Shown one piece after another: positions 8,729-15,642 of a stretch of DNA of 64,000 nt; the first letter of the stretch is position 1; every line of letters begins with the position of its first letter. The position numbers and the translations under genes are program-made. The DNA comes from 13-2-20CM-66-19 sp963824395 (GTDB lineage: Bacteria > Pseudomonadota > Gammaproteobacteria > Steroidobacterales > Steroidobacteraceae), in NCBI GenBank assembly GCA_963824395.1, contig CAWGPF010000001.1, positions 2,170,001 to 2,234,000 of the forward strand. The letters are read 5' to 3'. A model generated the notes under the pieces. That model searched no databases and had not been told where the DNA came from. It saw nothing but the letters and a program-made list of their open reading frames with translations.

Positions 8729-9400
8729 ATGGCAATCGAGGTTTTCTGGGGCAGCGGCAGTCCCTTCGCATGGCGGGTGCTCCTGGCGCTCGAGTACAAG
8801 CGGCTGCCCTACGTGAGCCACCTGCTGCAGTTCTCCAAGCAGGAGCACAAGTCCCCGCAGATGCTGGCGCTCAACCCGCGCGGCCGCGTGCCGGTGCTCA
8901 AGGACGGCGATTACGTGTGCTTTGAGTCGCTCGCGATCCTCTACTACCTCGAGCGCAAGTACCCCGAGCGGCCGATCTTCGGCCTGAGCCCGGAAGAAGG
9001 CGGCACCATCATGCGCGTCATCTGCGAGTACGGCGCCTATATCGAGCCGAACGTCACGCGCATCGCGCGCGCCATCTTCTTCGACAAGGACCAGGCGCAG
9101 CTGGGCGGCGATGAGATCACCGCGGCCATGCACGCCGTGGCGAGCGAAGCGCGCACCATCGAGGCGCGGCTGTCAAAGTCTGAGTGGATCGTGGGGGACT
9201 CCTACTCCGCGGTCGACATGGTGATTTATCCCGGGATCCAGCTGTTGCGGCGCGCCCTCGAGAAGCCGCAGGCCGCGGCGCTGTCCTCGCGCTTCATGCC
9301 GGTCGAGGTCAACTATCCGGCTCTCGGGCGCTGGCTCGGGCGCGTGGCAGCGCAACCCGGCTACGAGCGCACCTACCCGCCGCACTGGCGCGCCGGCTGA
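8729..9400 (+). CDS. glutathione S-transferase family protein
   Basis: A 223-aa two-domain GST. The N-terminal thioredoxin-like half has the conserved cis-Pro segment GRVPVLKDGDYV followed by ESLAILYYLERKYP (glutathione-binding Glu-Ser). The helical C-terminal half contains YSAVDMVIYPGIQLL, the GST N-capping box with its Asp. The N-terminal catalytic position is SPFAW (Ser-type). The substrate is unknown. The ATG at 8729 follows GGAG at good spacing. It could be a detoxifying GST or a GSH-dependent isomerase; the sequence does not decide. Confidence 0.9.
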   Translation: MAIEVFWGSGSPFAWRVLLALEYKRLPYVSHLLQFSKQEHKSPQMLALNPRGRVPVLKDGDYVCFESLAILYYLERKYPERPIFGLSPEEGGTIMRVICEYGAYIEPNVTRIARAIFFDKDQAQLGGDEITAAMHAVASEARTIEARLSKSEWIVGDSYSAVDMVIYPGIQLLRRALEKPQAAALSSRFMPVEVNYPALGRWLGRVAAQPGYERTYPPHWRAG

Positions 9401-9432
9401 CGGGGGCCCGCAGCGTGCCCGGGCCGTAAGAA

Positions 9433-9462
9433 TTGAGCGGTGCGGGTCCGGCTTGGTAGGCT
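9433..9462 (+). promoter_or_regulatory. candidate promoter of the homospermidine synthase gene
   Basis: TTGAGC (9433-9438), an 18-base spacer and TAGGCT (9457-9462) lie between the GST stop and the hss start. It is only a moderate match to sigma-70 elements. Confidence 0.22.
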
Positions 9463-9516
9463 GCAGGGACGCGCAGCTTCGCGCCACCTTTCGAAGGATT
9501 GCCTAAAGCTAAGATC

Positions 9517-10941
9517 ATGAGCAACAGCCATAAGATCCATGTCGAGTTTCCCGGACGTATCGTCTTTGTCGGCTTCGGCAGCATCGGGCAGGGCGTCCTG
9601 CCACTCGTGCTGCGCCACATCGGCATCCCCCCCGAGCGCCTCACCATCGTCACCGCCGAGGACCGCGGCAGCGAAGAGGCGGCCAAGTACGGCATCAAGT
9701 TCGTCAAGGAACGCCTGACGCGCGAGAACTACCGGCGGGTGCTCAACCCGCTCATCGGGCGCGGCGACTTCCTCATCAACGTCTCGGTCGAGGTCTCGAG
9801 CATCGCGCTGATCAAGCTGTGCTGGGAAAAGGGCGCGATGTACCTGGATACCTGCATTGAACCCTGGCCGGGCGGCTACACCGACCCGACCGTGCCGGCG
9901 GCCAAGCGCACCAACTACGCGCTGCGCGAGGAGGCCCTCGCCCTGCGCGTTGGCAATCAGCGCGCCCCCACCGCAGTGCTCACCCACGGCGCCAATCCCG
10001 GGCTCGTGTCGCACTTCGTGAAGCAGGCGCTGCTCAACATCGCCGCCGACCTGAAGGTGGACGCCGGCAACCCCGGCTCGCGCGCCGAATGGGGCGCGCT
10101 CGCCCGCAAGCTCGGCATCAAGGTCGTGCACATCGCCGAGCGCGACTCGCAGGTATCGGGTAAGCCGAAGATGATGGGCGAGTTCGTCAATACCTGGTCG
10201 GTGGACGGCTTCGTCAGCGAGGGCTGCCAGCCGGCGGAGATGGGCTGGGGCTCGCACGAGAAGAACTTCCCGCGCGACGGCAAGCGCCACGATTCAGGCT
10301 GCCTGGCCGCCATTTACCTCACGCAACCGGGTGCGGGCACGCGGGTACGCACCTGGACGCCCAAGGCCGGGCACTTCTACGGCTTCTGCATTACCCACAG
10401 CGAGGCGATCTCGATCGCCGATTACTACACGGTGCGCGAGGGTGCGAGCGTCGCCTACCGCCCCACCGCGCACTACGCCTACCATCCGAGCGACTCTGCG
10501 GTGATGTCGGTGCACGAGCTTGCGGGGCGCAACTACGTGCAGCAGGAGCGCCAGCGCATCCTGATGGACGAGATCACCGGCGGCATCGATGAACTTGGCG
10601 TGCTGCTCGCGGGCCACAAGAAGAATGCCTACTGGTACGGCTCGCAGCTGTCGATCGAGGAGGCGCGCCGCCTGGCGCCCTACAACAACGCCACGAGCCT
10701 GCAGGTGTGCGTGGCGGTGCTCGCCGGCGTCGTATGGGCGATGGAAAATCCCAACATGGGCATCGTCGAGCCCGACGAGATGGATTTCCGCCGTGCCCTC
10801 GAGGTCTGCCTGCCGTATCTGGGGCCGGTGGTCGGGGAGTACACCGAGTGGACGCCGCTGCACGAGCGCGAGCGGCTGTTCCCCGAGGACCTCGACAAGA
10901 CCGATCCGTGGCAGTTCAAGAACGTCCGGGTGATCTGGTAG
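9517..10941 (+). CDS. hss: homospermidine synthase
   Basis: A 474-aa NAD+-dependent enzyme joining two putrescines (or putrescine and spermidine) into sym-homospermidine with release of an amine. The N-terminal Rossmann motif is IVFVGFGSIGQGVLP; the family signature EMGWGSHEKNFP and the segment THGANPGLVSHFVKQAL are both present. It belongs to the saccharopine dehydrogenase-like superfamily and has the usual length. The ATG at 9517 is preferred to a TTG at 9499, which would sit on top of the only purine-rich site. It is convergent with greB (6-base gap). With speA about 1.8 kb away it suggests that homospermidine is a main polyamine here. Confidence 0.95.
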   Translation: MSNSHKIHVEFPGRIVFVGFGSIGQGVLPLVLRHIGIPPERLTIVTAEDRGSEEAAKYGIKFVKERLTRENYRRVLNPLIGRGDFLINVSVEVSSIALIKLCWEKGAMYLDTCIEPWPGGYTDPTVPAAKRTNYALREEALALRVGNQRAPTAVLTHGANPGLVSHFVKQALLNIAADLKVDAGNPGSRAEWGALARKLGIKVVHIAERDSQVSGKPKMMGEFVNTWSVDGFVSEGCQPAEMGWGSHEKNFPRDGKRHDSGCLAAIYLTQPGAGTRVRTWTPKAGHFYGFCITHSEAISIADYYTVREGASVAYRPTAHYAYHPSDSAVMSVHELAGRNYVQQERQRILMDEITGGIDELGVLLAGHKKNAYWYGSQLSIEEARRLAPYNNATSLQVCVAVLAGVVWAMENPNMGIVEPDEMDFRRALEVCLPYLGPVVGEYTEWTPLHERERLFPEDLDKTDPWQFKNVRVIW

Positions 10942-10947
10942 GCGCCC

Positions 10948-11451
10948 TCAGGCGCCCCCTTCGTACTCCACCGCCACGATCAGCAACGCGCGGCTGCCTC
11001 CGGGGGCTTCGACGGTGACCTCATCGTCGAGCCTCCGGCTCAGGAGCGCGCGCCCGAGCGGGGAGTCCATGCTGATGTAGCCATCGGCCATGTCGAACTC
11101 ATCCGGCCCCACGATCCGGTAGCGCGTGCGTGCGCCGTCCTCGCCCTCAAGCTCCACCCAGGCGCCGAAGAACACGCGCTGACGGTCTGCCGGCGGGGTT
11201 TCCACGACCAGCATCCCTTCCAGGCGCTTGCGCAGGAACCTGACGCGCCGGTCGATCTCACGCAGGCGGCGCTTGCCATAGGTGTACTCGGCATTCTCGG
11301 AGCGATCGCCCTGGGCGGCGGCGGCCTGCACCGCGAGCGTCACGCGCGGCCGCTCCTCGCGCCACAGCTCATCCAGTTCCCGCCGCAGCCGCTCGGCGCC
11401 GGCCGGCGTGATGTATTGCGAACCGGCCGGTTCGCGCGCCCGGAAGCGACC
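10948..11451 (-). CDS. greB: transcription elongation factor GreB
   Basis: Binds the RNA polymerase secondary channel and stimulates cleavage of backtracked RNA. About 167 aa. The N-terminal coiled coil carries the tip acidic pair in GDRSENAEYTYGKRRLREIDRR, and the C-terminal FKBP-like domain includes VFFGAWVELEGEDG and DGYISMDSPLGRALL. ELWREERP and the YTYGKRRLREID context are GreB rather than GreA features. I chose the ATG at 11451; a GTG at 11484 is in frame but would add eleven unlikely residues. AGGAT lies 11 bases upstream of the ATG. Confidence 0.93.
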   Translation of the reverse strand, partial: GRFRAREPAGSQYITPAGAERLRRELDELWREERPRVTLAVQAAAAQGDRSENAEYTYGKRRLREIDRRVRFLRKRLEGMLVVETPPADRQRVFFGAWVELEGEDGARTRYRIVGPDEFDMADGYISMDSPLGRALLSRRLDDEVTVEAPGGSRALLIVAVEYEGGA

Positions 11452-11560
11452 CATAGCGCTCAGATCCTGTGAATTATGTCGCACTCACTTTTACCGAAAA
11501 CGGGCTTTCTGTGGAACATCTCACGGACTCCTGCGCGCCCACGCTACTAACCTTTGGACC

Positions 11561-11767
11561 GTGGCTACCAAGTACTACACGCACTTCGTGACCCACGGCG
11601 GCAAGGCCAAGAGCCCCGGCCCGGGGAGTGAGTGGAGCGGAGTGGTGGAGCTGCGCGAGCCGCTGACGCACACGCGGGCCAACCGCGAACTGCGCGCGCT
11701 CCTGGCACAGAGTTTCGACCTGGACTCGGAGGATATCCGGATCCTGCACTGGGCACGATTGCACTGA
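11561..11767 (+). CDS. small uncharacterised protein, 68 aa
   Basis: A 68-residue soluble, basic-to-neutral protein starting at a GTG (MATKYYTHFVTHGGK) and ending HWARLH. It has no signal peptide or membrane segment. The middle, WSGVVELREPLTHTRANRELRALLAQSFDLD, looks like folded-protein sequence, with a helix in the second half. Support: coding-like composition, its own place between greB (divergent) and a strong terminator 50 bases past its stop. I do not recognise the family. Confidence 0.6.
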   Translation: MATKYYTHFVTHGGKAKSPGPGSEWSGVVELREPLTHTRANRELRALLAQSFDLDSEDIRILHWARLH

Positions 11768-11817
11768 CGTATCCCCTGGCGGACTTCCTTCCCTTCATCG
11801 AAGGTCCGCCCTTATCC

Positions 11818-11849
11818 GCCCCAGGCCTCAAAACCTGGGGCTTTTTTTT
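11818..11849 (+). terminator. strong intrinsic terminator
   Basis: Stem CCCCAGG / CCTGGGG (11819-11825 and 11834-11840) with an 8-base loop, then C and a run of eight T. It ends the transcript of the 68-aa gene and isolates the lemA cluster that follows. Confidence 0.9.
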
Positions 11850-11960
11850 GCCCGCCCGGGCCCGAAGCGCGGTGCGGCACTCCTTAATTAGAGGTTTTGC
11901 GGCCCCGCTGCTGCAGCGCGGCTGTTGCGGCCCCCGTTTGAGGGCGCACCGGGGCGAAAA

Positions 11961-12016
11961 TCGACGTGGCTTTCCCTGCCATGTGACAATCCCCGTCCCC
12001 CGGCATGGGGCGGGGC
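11961..12016 (+). promoter_or_regulatory. candidate promoter and leader hairpin of lemA
   Basis: TCGACG (11961-11966), 18 bases, then GACAAT (11985-11990) form a weak sigma-70-like promoter. Directly after it a GC hairpin (CCCCG-T-CCCC at 11991-12000 pairing with GGGGCGGGG at 12007-12015, one bulged T) lies just upstream of the ribosome site AAGGAG. The hairpin would fall at the 5' end of the mRNA and may stabilise it. Function is inferred only. Confidence 0.28.
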
Positions 12017-12037
12017 CGAATCATAAGGAGAAGTTCG

Positions 12038-12676
12038 ATGCGTGCCTGGTCTTATGCGTTACTCGCCGCCGCAGTGCTGTGCCTCTCGGGCTGCGGTTAC
12101 AACACCCTGCAGACCAAGGACGAGGGCGTCAAAGCCGCCTGGTCCGAGGTCGTGAACCAGTATCAGCGCCGCGCTGATCTCATCCCGAACCTGGTCAACA
12201 CCGTCAAGGGCTACGCTGCGCAGGAACAGCGCGTGCTGGTGGAAGTCACCGAGGCGCGCGCCAAGGTCGGCTCGATCCAGGTCACCCCGGAGGTGCTGAA
12301 CAACCCCGAGCTCTTCCAGAAGTACCAGGCCGCGCAGAACCAGCTGACCGGCGCCCTGAAGAGCCTGTTCGCCGTGTCGGAGAACTACCCGCAGCTGAAG
12401 TCGGATCAGAACTTCCGTGACCTGCAGTCGCAGCTGGAAGGCACCGAGAACCGCATCACCGTGGCCCGCAACCGCTACATCAAGGCGGTGCAGGACTACA
12501 ACGTGACGGTGCGGCAGTTCCCGGTGAACCTCACCGCCAAGATGTTCGGCTTCCCGGTGAAGCCGAACTTCACGGTGGAGAACGAGCAAGCCATCTCCAG
12601 CCCGCCGGCGGTCAGCTTTGATACCTCGACCCCGGGCACGCCCGCGGCGACACCGCCGCCCCAGCCGACCAAGTGA
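12038..12676 (+). CDS. lemA: LemA family lipoprotein
   Basis: A 212-aa LemA protein: an N-terminal lipoprotein signal (LCLSGCGYN) followed by the helical-bundle domain with the family signatures SEVVNQYQRRADLIPNLVN and ENRITVARNRYIKAVQDYN, and the short NLTAKMFGFPVKP motif near the end; the tail is Pro/Thr-rich. LemA proteins are membrane-anchored with the bundle exposed; their biochemical role is not established. The start ATG has AAGGAG upstream. The stop overlaps the next start (TGATG), so lemA and the TPM gene are translationally coupled, a pairing seen in many bacteria. Confidence 0.95.
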   Translation: MRAWSYALLAAAVLCLSGCGYNTLQTKDEGVKAAWSEVVNQYQRRADLIPNLVNTVKGYAAQEQRVLVEVTEARAKVGSIQVTPEVLNNPELFQKYQAAQNQLTGALKSLFAVSENYPQLKSDQNFRDLQSQLEGTENRITVARNRYIKAVQDYNVTVRQFPVNLTAKMFGFPVKPNFTVENEQAISSPPAVSFDTSTPGTPAATPPPQPTK

Positions 12677-13602
12677 TGGCAGCCTGGCGCCATGCCCGCA
12701 TCCTTGCGGGCCTTGCGCTGCTGTGGCTCCTAGCCTGCGGCCTGCCGGCGGCTGCGCAGGATCTGCAGCCGGTACCGAAGCTCACCGCGCGGGTCACCGA
12801 CCTCACCGGCACGCTCACCGCCGAGCAGCAGAATGCGCTCGAGCAGAAGCTCGCCGCCTTCGAGGCGGCCAAGGGCTCGCAGCTCGCCGTGCTCATCGTG
12901 CCGACCACCAAGCCCGAGGAGATCGAGCAGTACTCGATCCGCGTGGTGGAACAGTGGAAGCTCGGCCGCGGCACGGTGAGCGGCAAGCGCGTCGACGACG
13001 GGGCGCTCCTGATCATCGCCAAGGACGATCACCGGCTGCGCATCGAGGTCGGTTACGGCCTCGAGGGCGTGCTGACCGATGCCATGTCCAACCGCATCAT
13101 CACCGAGACCATCACCCCGGCCTTCCGCCAGGGTAACTACTACGCCGGAATCGACAGCGGGCTCGACCAGATGATGAAGCTGATCGACGGGGAGCCGCTG
13201 CCGCCGCCGGAGCGGCAGTGGCAGGGCGGACACCGCGGCGGTTCGCCCGGAATCTTCCCCGAGCTGCTGTTTGCCGTGCTGATCGGCTCGGTGGTGCTGC
13301 GCGGCATCTTCGGCAAGACCCTGGGATCGGCGTTCACCGGCGCGGGCGCGGGCCTTCTGGTGTACCTGGGCGGCTACGCGCTGGCGCTGGCGGGAGTGGC
13401 CGCGGTGGGCGCCTTCCTGATCACGCTCCTCATGGGCTTTGCCGGCAGCGGCAGCGGCTGGTCGAGCGGCACGCGCGGCGGGCTCGGCGGCGGCTGGGGC
13501 GGCCTCGGCGGCGGCGGCTTCGGCGGGGGCGGCTTCGGGGGCGGCGGCTTTGGCGGGGGTGGCGGCGGCTTCGGCGGCGGCGGTGCCTCCGGTGGCTGGT
13601 AG
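12676..13602 (+). CDS. TPM-domain (YgcG-type) membrane protein
   Basis: A 308-aa protein with a signal peptide (cut near AAAQ), a TPM domain (about 35-165, including VTDLTGTLTAEQ, DDGALLIIAKDDHRLRIEVG and YGLEGVLTDAMS), two or more hydrophobic segments (about 190-255), and a long Gly/Phe tail of repeating GGGFGG units ending GASGGW. The layout matches YgcG family proteins, whose TPM domain is periplasmic and has been reported to have acid phosphatase activity in some members. It is coupled to lemA by a one-base overlap. The Gly-rich tail is typical of the family and here unusually regular. Confidence 0.92.
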   Translation: MAAWRHARILAGLALLWLLACGLPAAAQDLQPVPKLTARVTDLTGTLTAEQQNALEQKLAAFEAAKGSQLAVLIVPTTKPEEIEQYSIRVVEQWKLGRGTVSGKRVDDGALLIIAKDDHRLRIEVGYGLEGVLTDAMSNRIITETITPAFRQGNYYAGIDSGLDQMMKLIDGEPLPPPERQWQGGHRGGSPGIFPELLFAVLIGSVVLRGIFGKTLGSAFTGAGAGLLVYLGGYALALAGVAAVGAFLITLLMGFAGSGSGWSSGTRGGLGGGWGGLGGGGFGGGGFGGGGFGGGGGGFGGGGASGGW

Positions 13603-13614
13603 GGAGCCCGGGCA

Positions 13615-14112
13615 ATGAAATTCGGCCGTTTTCTGCGCCACGTCTTCATCACCCGCTGGAGCACGCGGCGGCACTTCCCGCCGGCGGTGCTGGATGCCAT
13701 CGAGCAGGCCATCAGCGAGTGCGAGGCGCGCCACGGCGGGGAGATCCGCTTCATCGTCGAGACCGCCTTCGACTTGCCGGAGCTGTGGCGTGACCTGCCG
13801 CCGCGGCAGCGGGCGCTGCAGCTGTTCGGTCAGTACCGCGTCTGGGACACCGCCCATAACAACGGCGTCCTCATCTACGTGCTCATGGCCGACCACGACG
13901 TCGAAATCGTCGCCGACCGGGGCATCGCCCAACACGTGCCGCAGGCGGAGTGGCAGGCCGTGTGCCGGCAGATGGAAAGCCACTTCCGTGCCGGGCAGTT
14001 CAAGGACGGGGCCGTGGTGGGCATCCTCGGCGTCGGCGCCCTGCTCGGGCGCCACTTTCCCGGTGAACGCCCGAGCGACAACGAGCTGCCCAACCAGCCG
14101 GTGCTCCTGTAG
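13615..14112 (+). CDS. TPM-domain protein, second copy
   Basis: A 165-aa protein consisting of a TPM domain without a signal peptide or clear membrane helix, apart from a weakly hydrophobic C-terminal GAVVGILGVGALLG. Recognisable parts are ARHGGEIRFIVETAF, DTAHNNGVLIYVLMADHDVEIVAD and GIAQHVPQAEW. It begins 12 bases after the first TPM gene and is surely in the same operon. A second, shorter TPM protein after the LemA/TPM pair is a common arrangement in proteobacteria. It may act on the cytoplasmic face; the role is unknown. Confidence 0.9.
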   Translation: MKFGRFLRHVFITRWSTRRHFPPAVLDAIEQAISECEARHGGEIRFIVETAFDLPELWRDLPPRQRALQLFGQYRVWDTAHNNGVLIYVLMADHDVEIVADRGIAQHVPQAEWQAVCRQMESHFRAGQFKDGAVVGILGVGALLGRHFPGERPSDNELPNQPVLL

Positions 14113-14164
14113 CGCTTCACCGACAATCGGTGGCGCGGCGCACTTAGGTCATAATCGGCCTCCC

Positions 14165-15394
14165 ATGAGAACCCGTTCGGCCTGCGCGGCCACCGCCGCG
14201 CTCCTGTTGCTGAGTATTGCCGGCTGCTCGATCTTCGGGCCCCACCACCGGGCCCCGCCCGCGCCCCCGCCGCCGCCACCACCACCACCGGCCGACCCGC
14301 TGCCGCTCGCCACGCAGCGCTTCGAGCTCGCCCCGAATGAGGACGTGGTCGGTGAGGTGCAGGTGGTGAAGGCCACCAAGGAGGACACGCTCACCGACAT
14401 CGCGCGCCGCTTCAACATCGGCTACGAGGAGATCACGCGCGCCAATCCCAAGCTCGATCCGTGGCTCCCGGGGGAGGGGGCCGAAGTGATCGTGCCCTCG
14501 CAGTTCATCCTCCCGGATGCGCCGCGCACCGGTCTCATCATCAACACCGCCGCGATGCGCATCTACTACTTCCCGCCCGCGAAGAAAGGCGAGCGCCAGG
14601 TGGTATTCACGCACCCGATCGGCATCGGCAAGGTCGGCTGGCGCACCCCCGAGGGCGTGACCAAGGTCGTGCGCCGCCAGAAGGATCCGACCTGGCGCGT
14701 ACCGGTCTCGGTACGCAAGGAGCACCACGAGAATGGCGAGGAGCTCGAGCCGGTCATAGGACCGGGGCCCGAAAACCCGCTGGGCAAGTACGCCTTCTAC
14801 CTGCAGTGGCCGAGCTACCTCATCCACGGCACCAACAAGCCCGCCGGCGTCGGCCTGCGCTCCAGCCACGGCTGCATCCGCCTGTACCCGGAAGACATCG
14901 AGCAGTTCTTCAGCATGGTGCCGCTCGGCACCCAGGTGCGCGTCGTGAACCAGCCCTTCGTATTCGGCTGGCGCGACGGGCAGCTCTACATGCAGCCCTA
15001 CGACGTGCTCGAGGACGACTCGCGTGACTGGGCGAAGGCGCAGAAGCGACTCCTTACCAAGTCACTCGCCGCGCGCCTGCAGCAGCAGGTCCAGCAGCAC
15101 CACGAGCAGGTCGACTGGAACCTGGTGTCGAGTCTCGCGCGCAGTCCGCACGGCGTACCGGTCCCGATCACGCAAAGCGATGCCAGCCTCGAGGCGGTGC
15201 TCGCCGCCGCGCCCCACGTGCAGAACGTGCTGCCGGAGGGCTCCAGCTGGAATGGCACCACCGATCTGCCCATGGATGAGGCCACCTTCAAGCAGATGGC
15301 CTCCGACAGCGACCCGGGCGCTCCGGCTGCCGCTGCCGCGCCCGCGGCCACTCCCAGCGCGGGCCAGACGGCGGCGCCCAAGAGCGGCGGCTGA
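14165..15394 (+). CDS. L,D-transpeptidase (YkuD) lipoprotein with LysM domain
   Basis: A 409-aa envelope enzyme: lipobox SIAGC (Cys21), a Pro run (about 31-42), a LysM-like domain (about 66-112, EDTLTDIARRFNIGYEEITRAN) and a YkuD catalytic domain (about 122-260) with the active-site SSHGCIRL, Cys237. Such enzymes form 3-3 crosslinks in peptidoglycan or attach outer-membrane proteins to it. The C-terminal 100 residues are Gln-rich then Ala/Pro-rich and not recognised. The ATG at 14165 starts the signal. It follows the second TPM gene by 52 bases, which contain a small inverted repeat (CACCGA-CAA-TCGGTG) and CATAAT, so it may have its own promoter. Confidence 0.93.
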   Translation: MRTRSACAATAALLLLSIAGCSIFGPHHRAPPAPPPPPPPPPADPLPLATQRFELAPNEDVVGEVQVVKATKEDTLTDIARRFNIGYEEITRANPKLDPWLPGEGAEVIVPSQFILPDAPRTGLIINTAAMRIYYFPPAKKGERQVVFTHPIGIGKVGWRTPEGVTKVVRRQKDPTWRVPVSVRKEHHENGEELEPVIGPGPENPLGKYAFYLQWPSYLIHGTNKPAGVGLRSSHGCIRLYPEDIEQFFSMVPLGTQVRVVNQPFVFGWRDGQLYMQPYDVLEDDSRDWAKAQKRLLTKSLAARLQQQVQQHHEQVDWNLVSSLARSPHGVPVPITQSDASLEAVLAAAPHVQNVLPEGSSWNGTTDLPMDEATFKQMASDSDPGAPAAAAAPAATPSAGQTAAPKSGG

Positions 15395-15411
15395 CGCCCC
15401 GCAGCTGCGCC

Positions 15412-15579
15412 ATGACTGTGCTGTCGGAATGGTTGCAGCTCATGCTCGCGGAAATCACGCGCAAGCAGGATGACGCGGCACGAGGGCGCGCCGAGGACGC
15501 GCAGCGCGCGGCCGAAGCGGCCGGGTCGCGGCCGCCACCGGCGCCAACTGTCGGAAAACTTTCCACTCCGACTGATTGA
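15412..15579 (+). CDS. small ORF, 55 aa, uncertain
   Basis: An ATG 17 bases after the transpeptidase stop opens a 55-codon frame: MTVLSEWLQLMLAEITRKQ, then a charged Ala/Arg/Glu helix, then a Pro-rich end. The predicted amphipathic helix and position suggest a real small protein in the same transcript, but there is no good ribosome site and GC-rich DNA gives such frames by chance. It lies between the transpeptidase and the tail sheath gene. Family not recognised. Confidence 0.38.
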   Translation: MTVLSEWLQLMLAEITRKQDDAARGRAEDAQRAAEAAGSRPPPAPTVGKLSTPTD

Positions 15580-15583
15580 TTGG

Positions 15584-15613
15584 CTGACAACGCACGCACA
15601 GCGTGTGTTAGAG
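15584..15613 (+). promoter_or_regulatory. candidate promoter of the tail sheath gene
   Basis: CTGACA (15584-15589), 18 bases, then TTAGAG (15608-15613), 29 bases before the GTG start. The spacer contains a GCACGCAC/GTGTGT near-dyad. This is a moderate sigma-70-like match suggesting that the gene can be transcribed apart from the transpeptidase. Confidence 0.3.
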
Positions 15614-15642
15614 TCGCGCCGGCAATTCCAAGAGGCGCTTGA

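Noticed and set aside
13490..13600. GGCGGC-rich repeats that look like a repeat array
   Set aside because: They code for the Gly/Phe tail of the TPM protein and have no spacer structure, so they are not CRISPR or another DNA repeat system.
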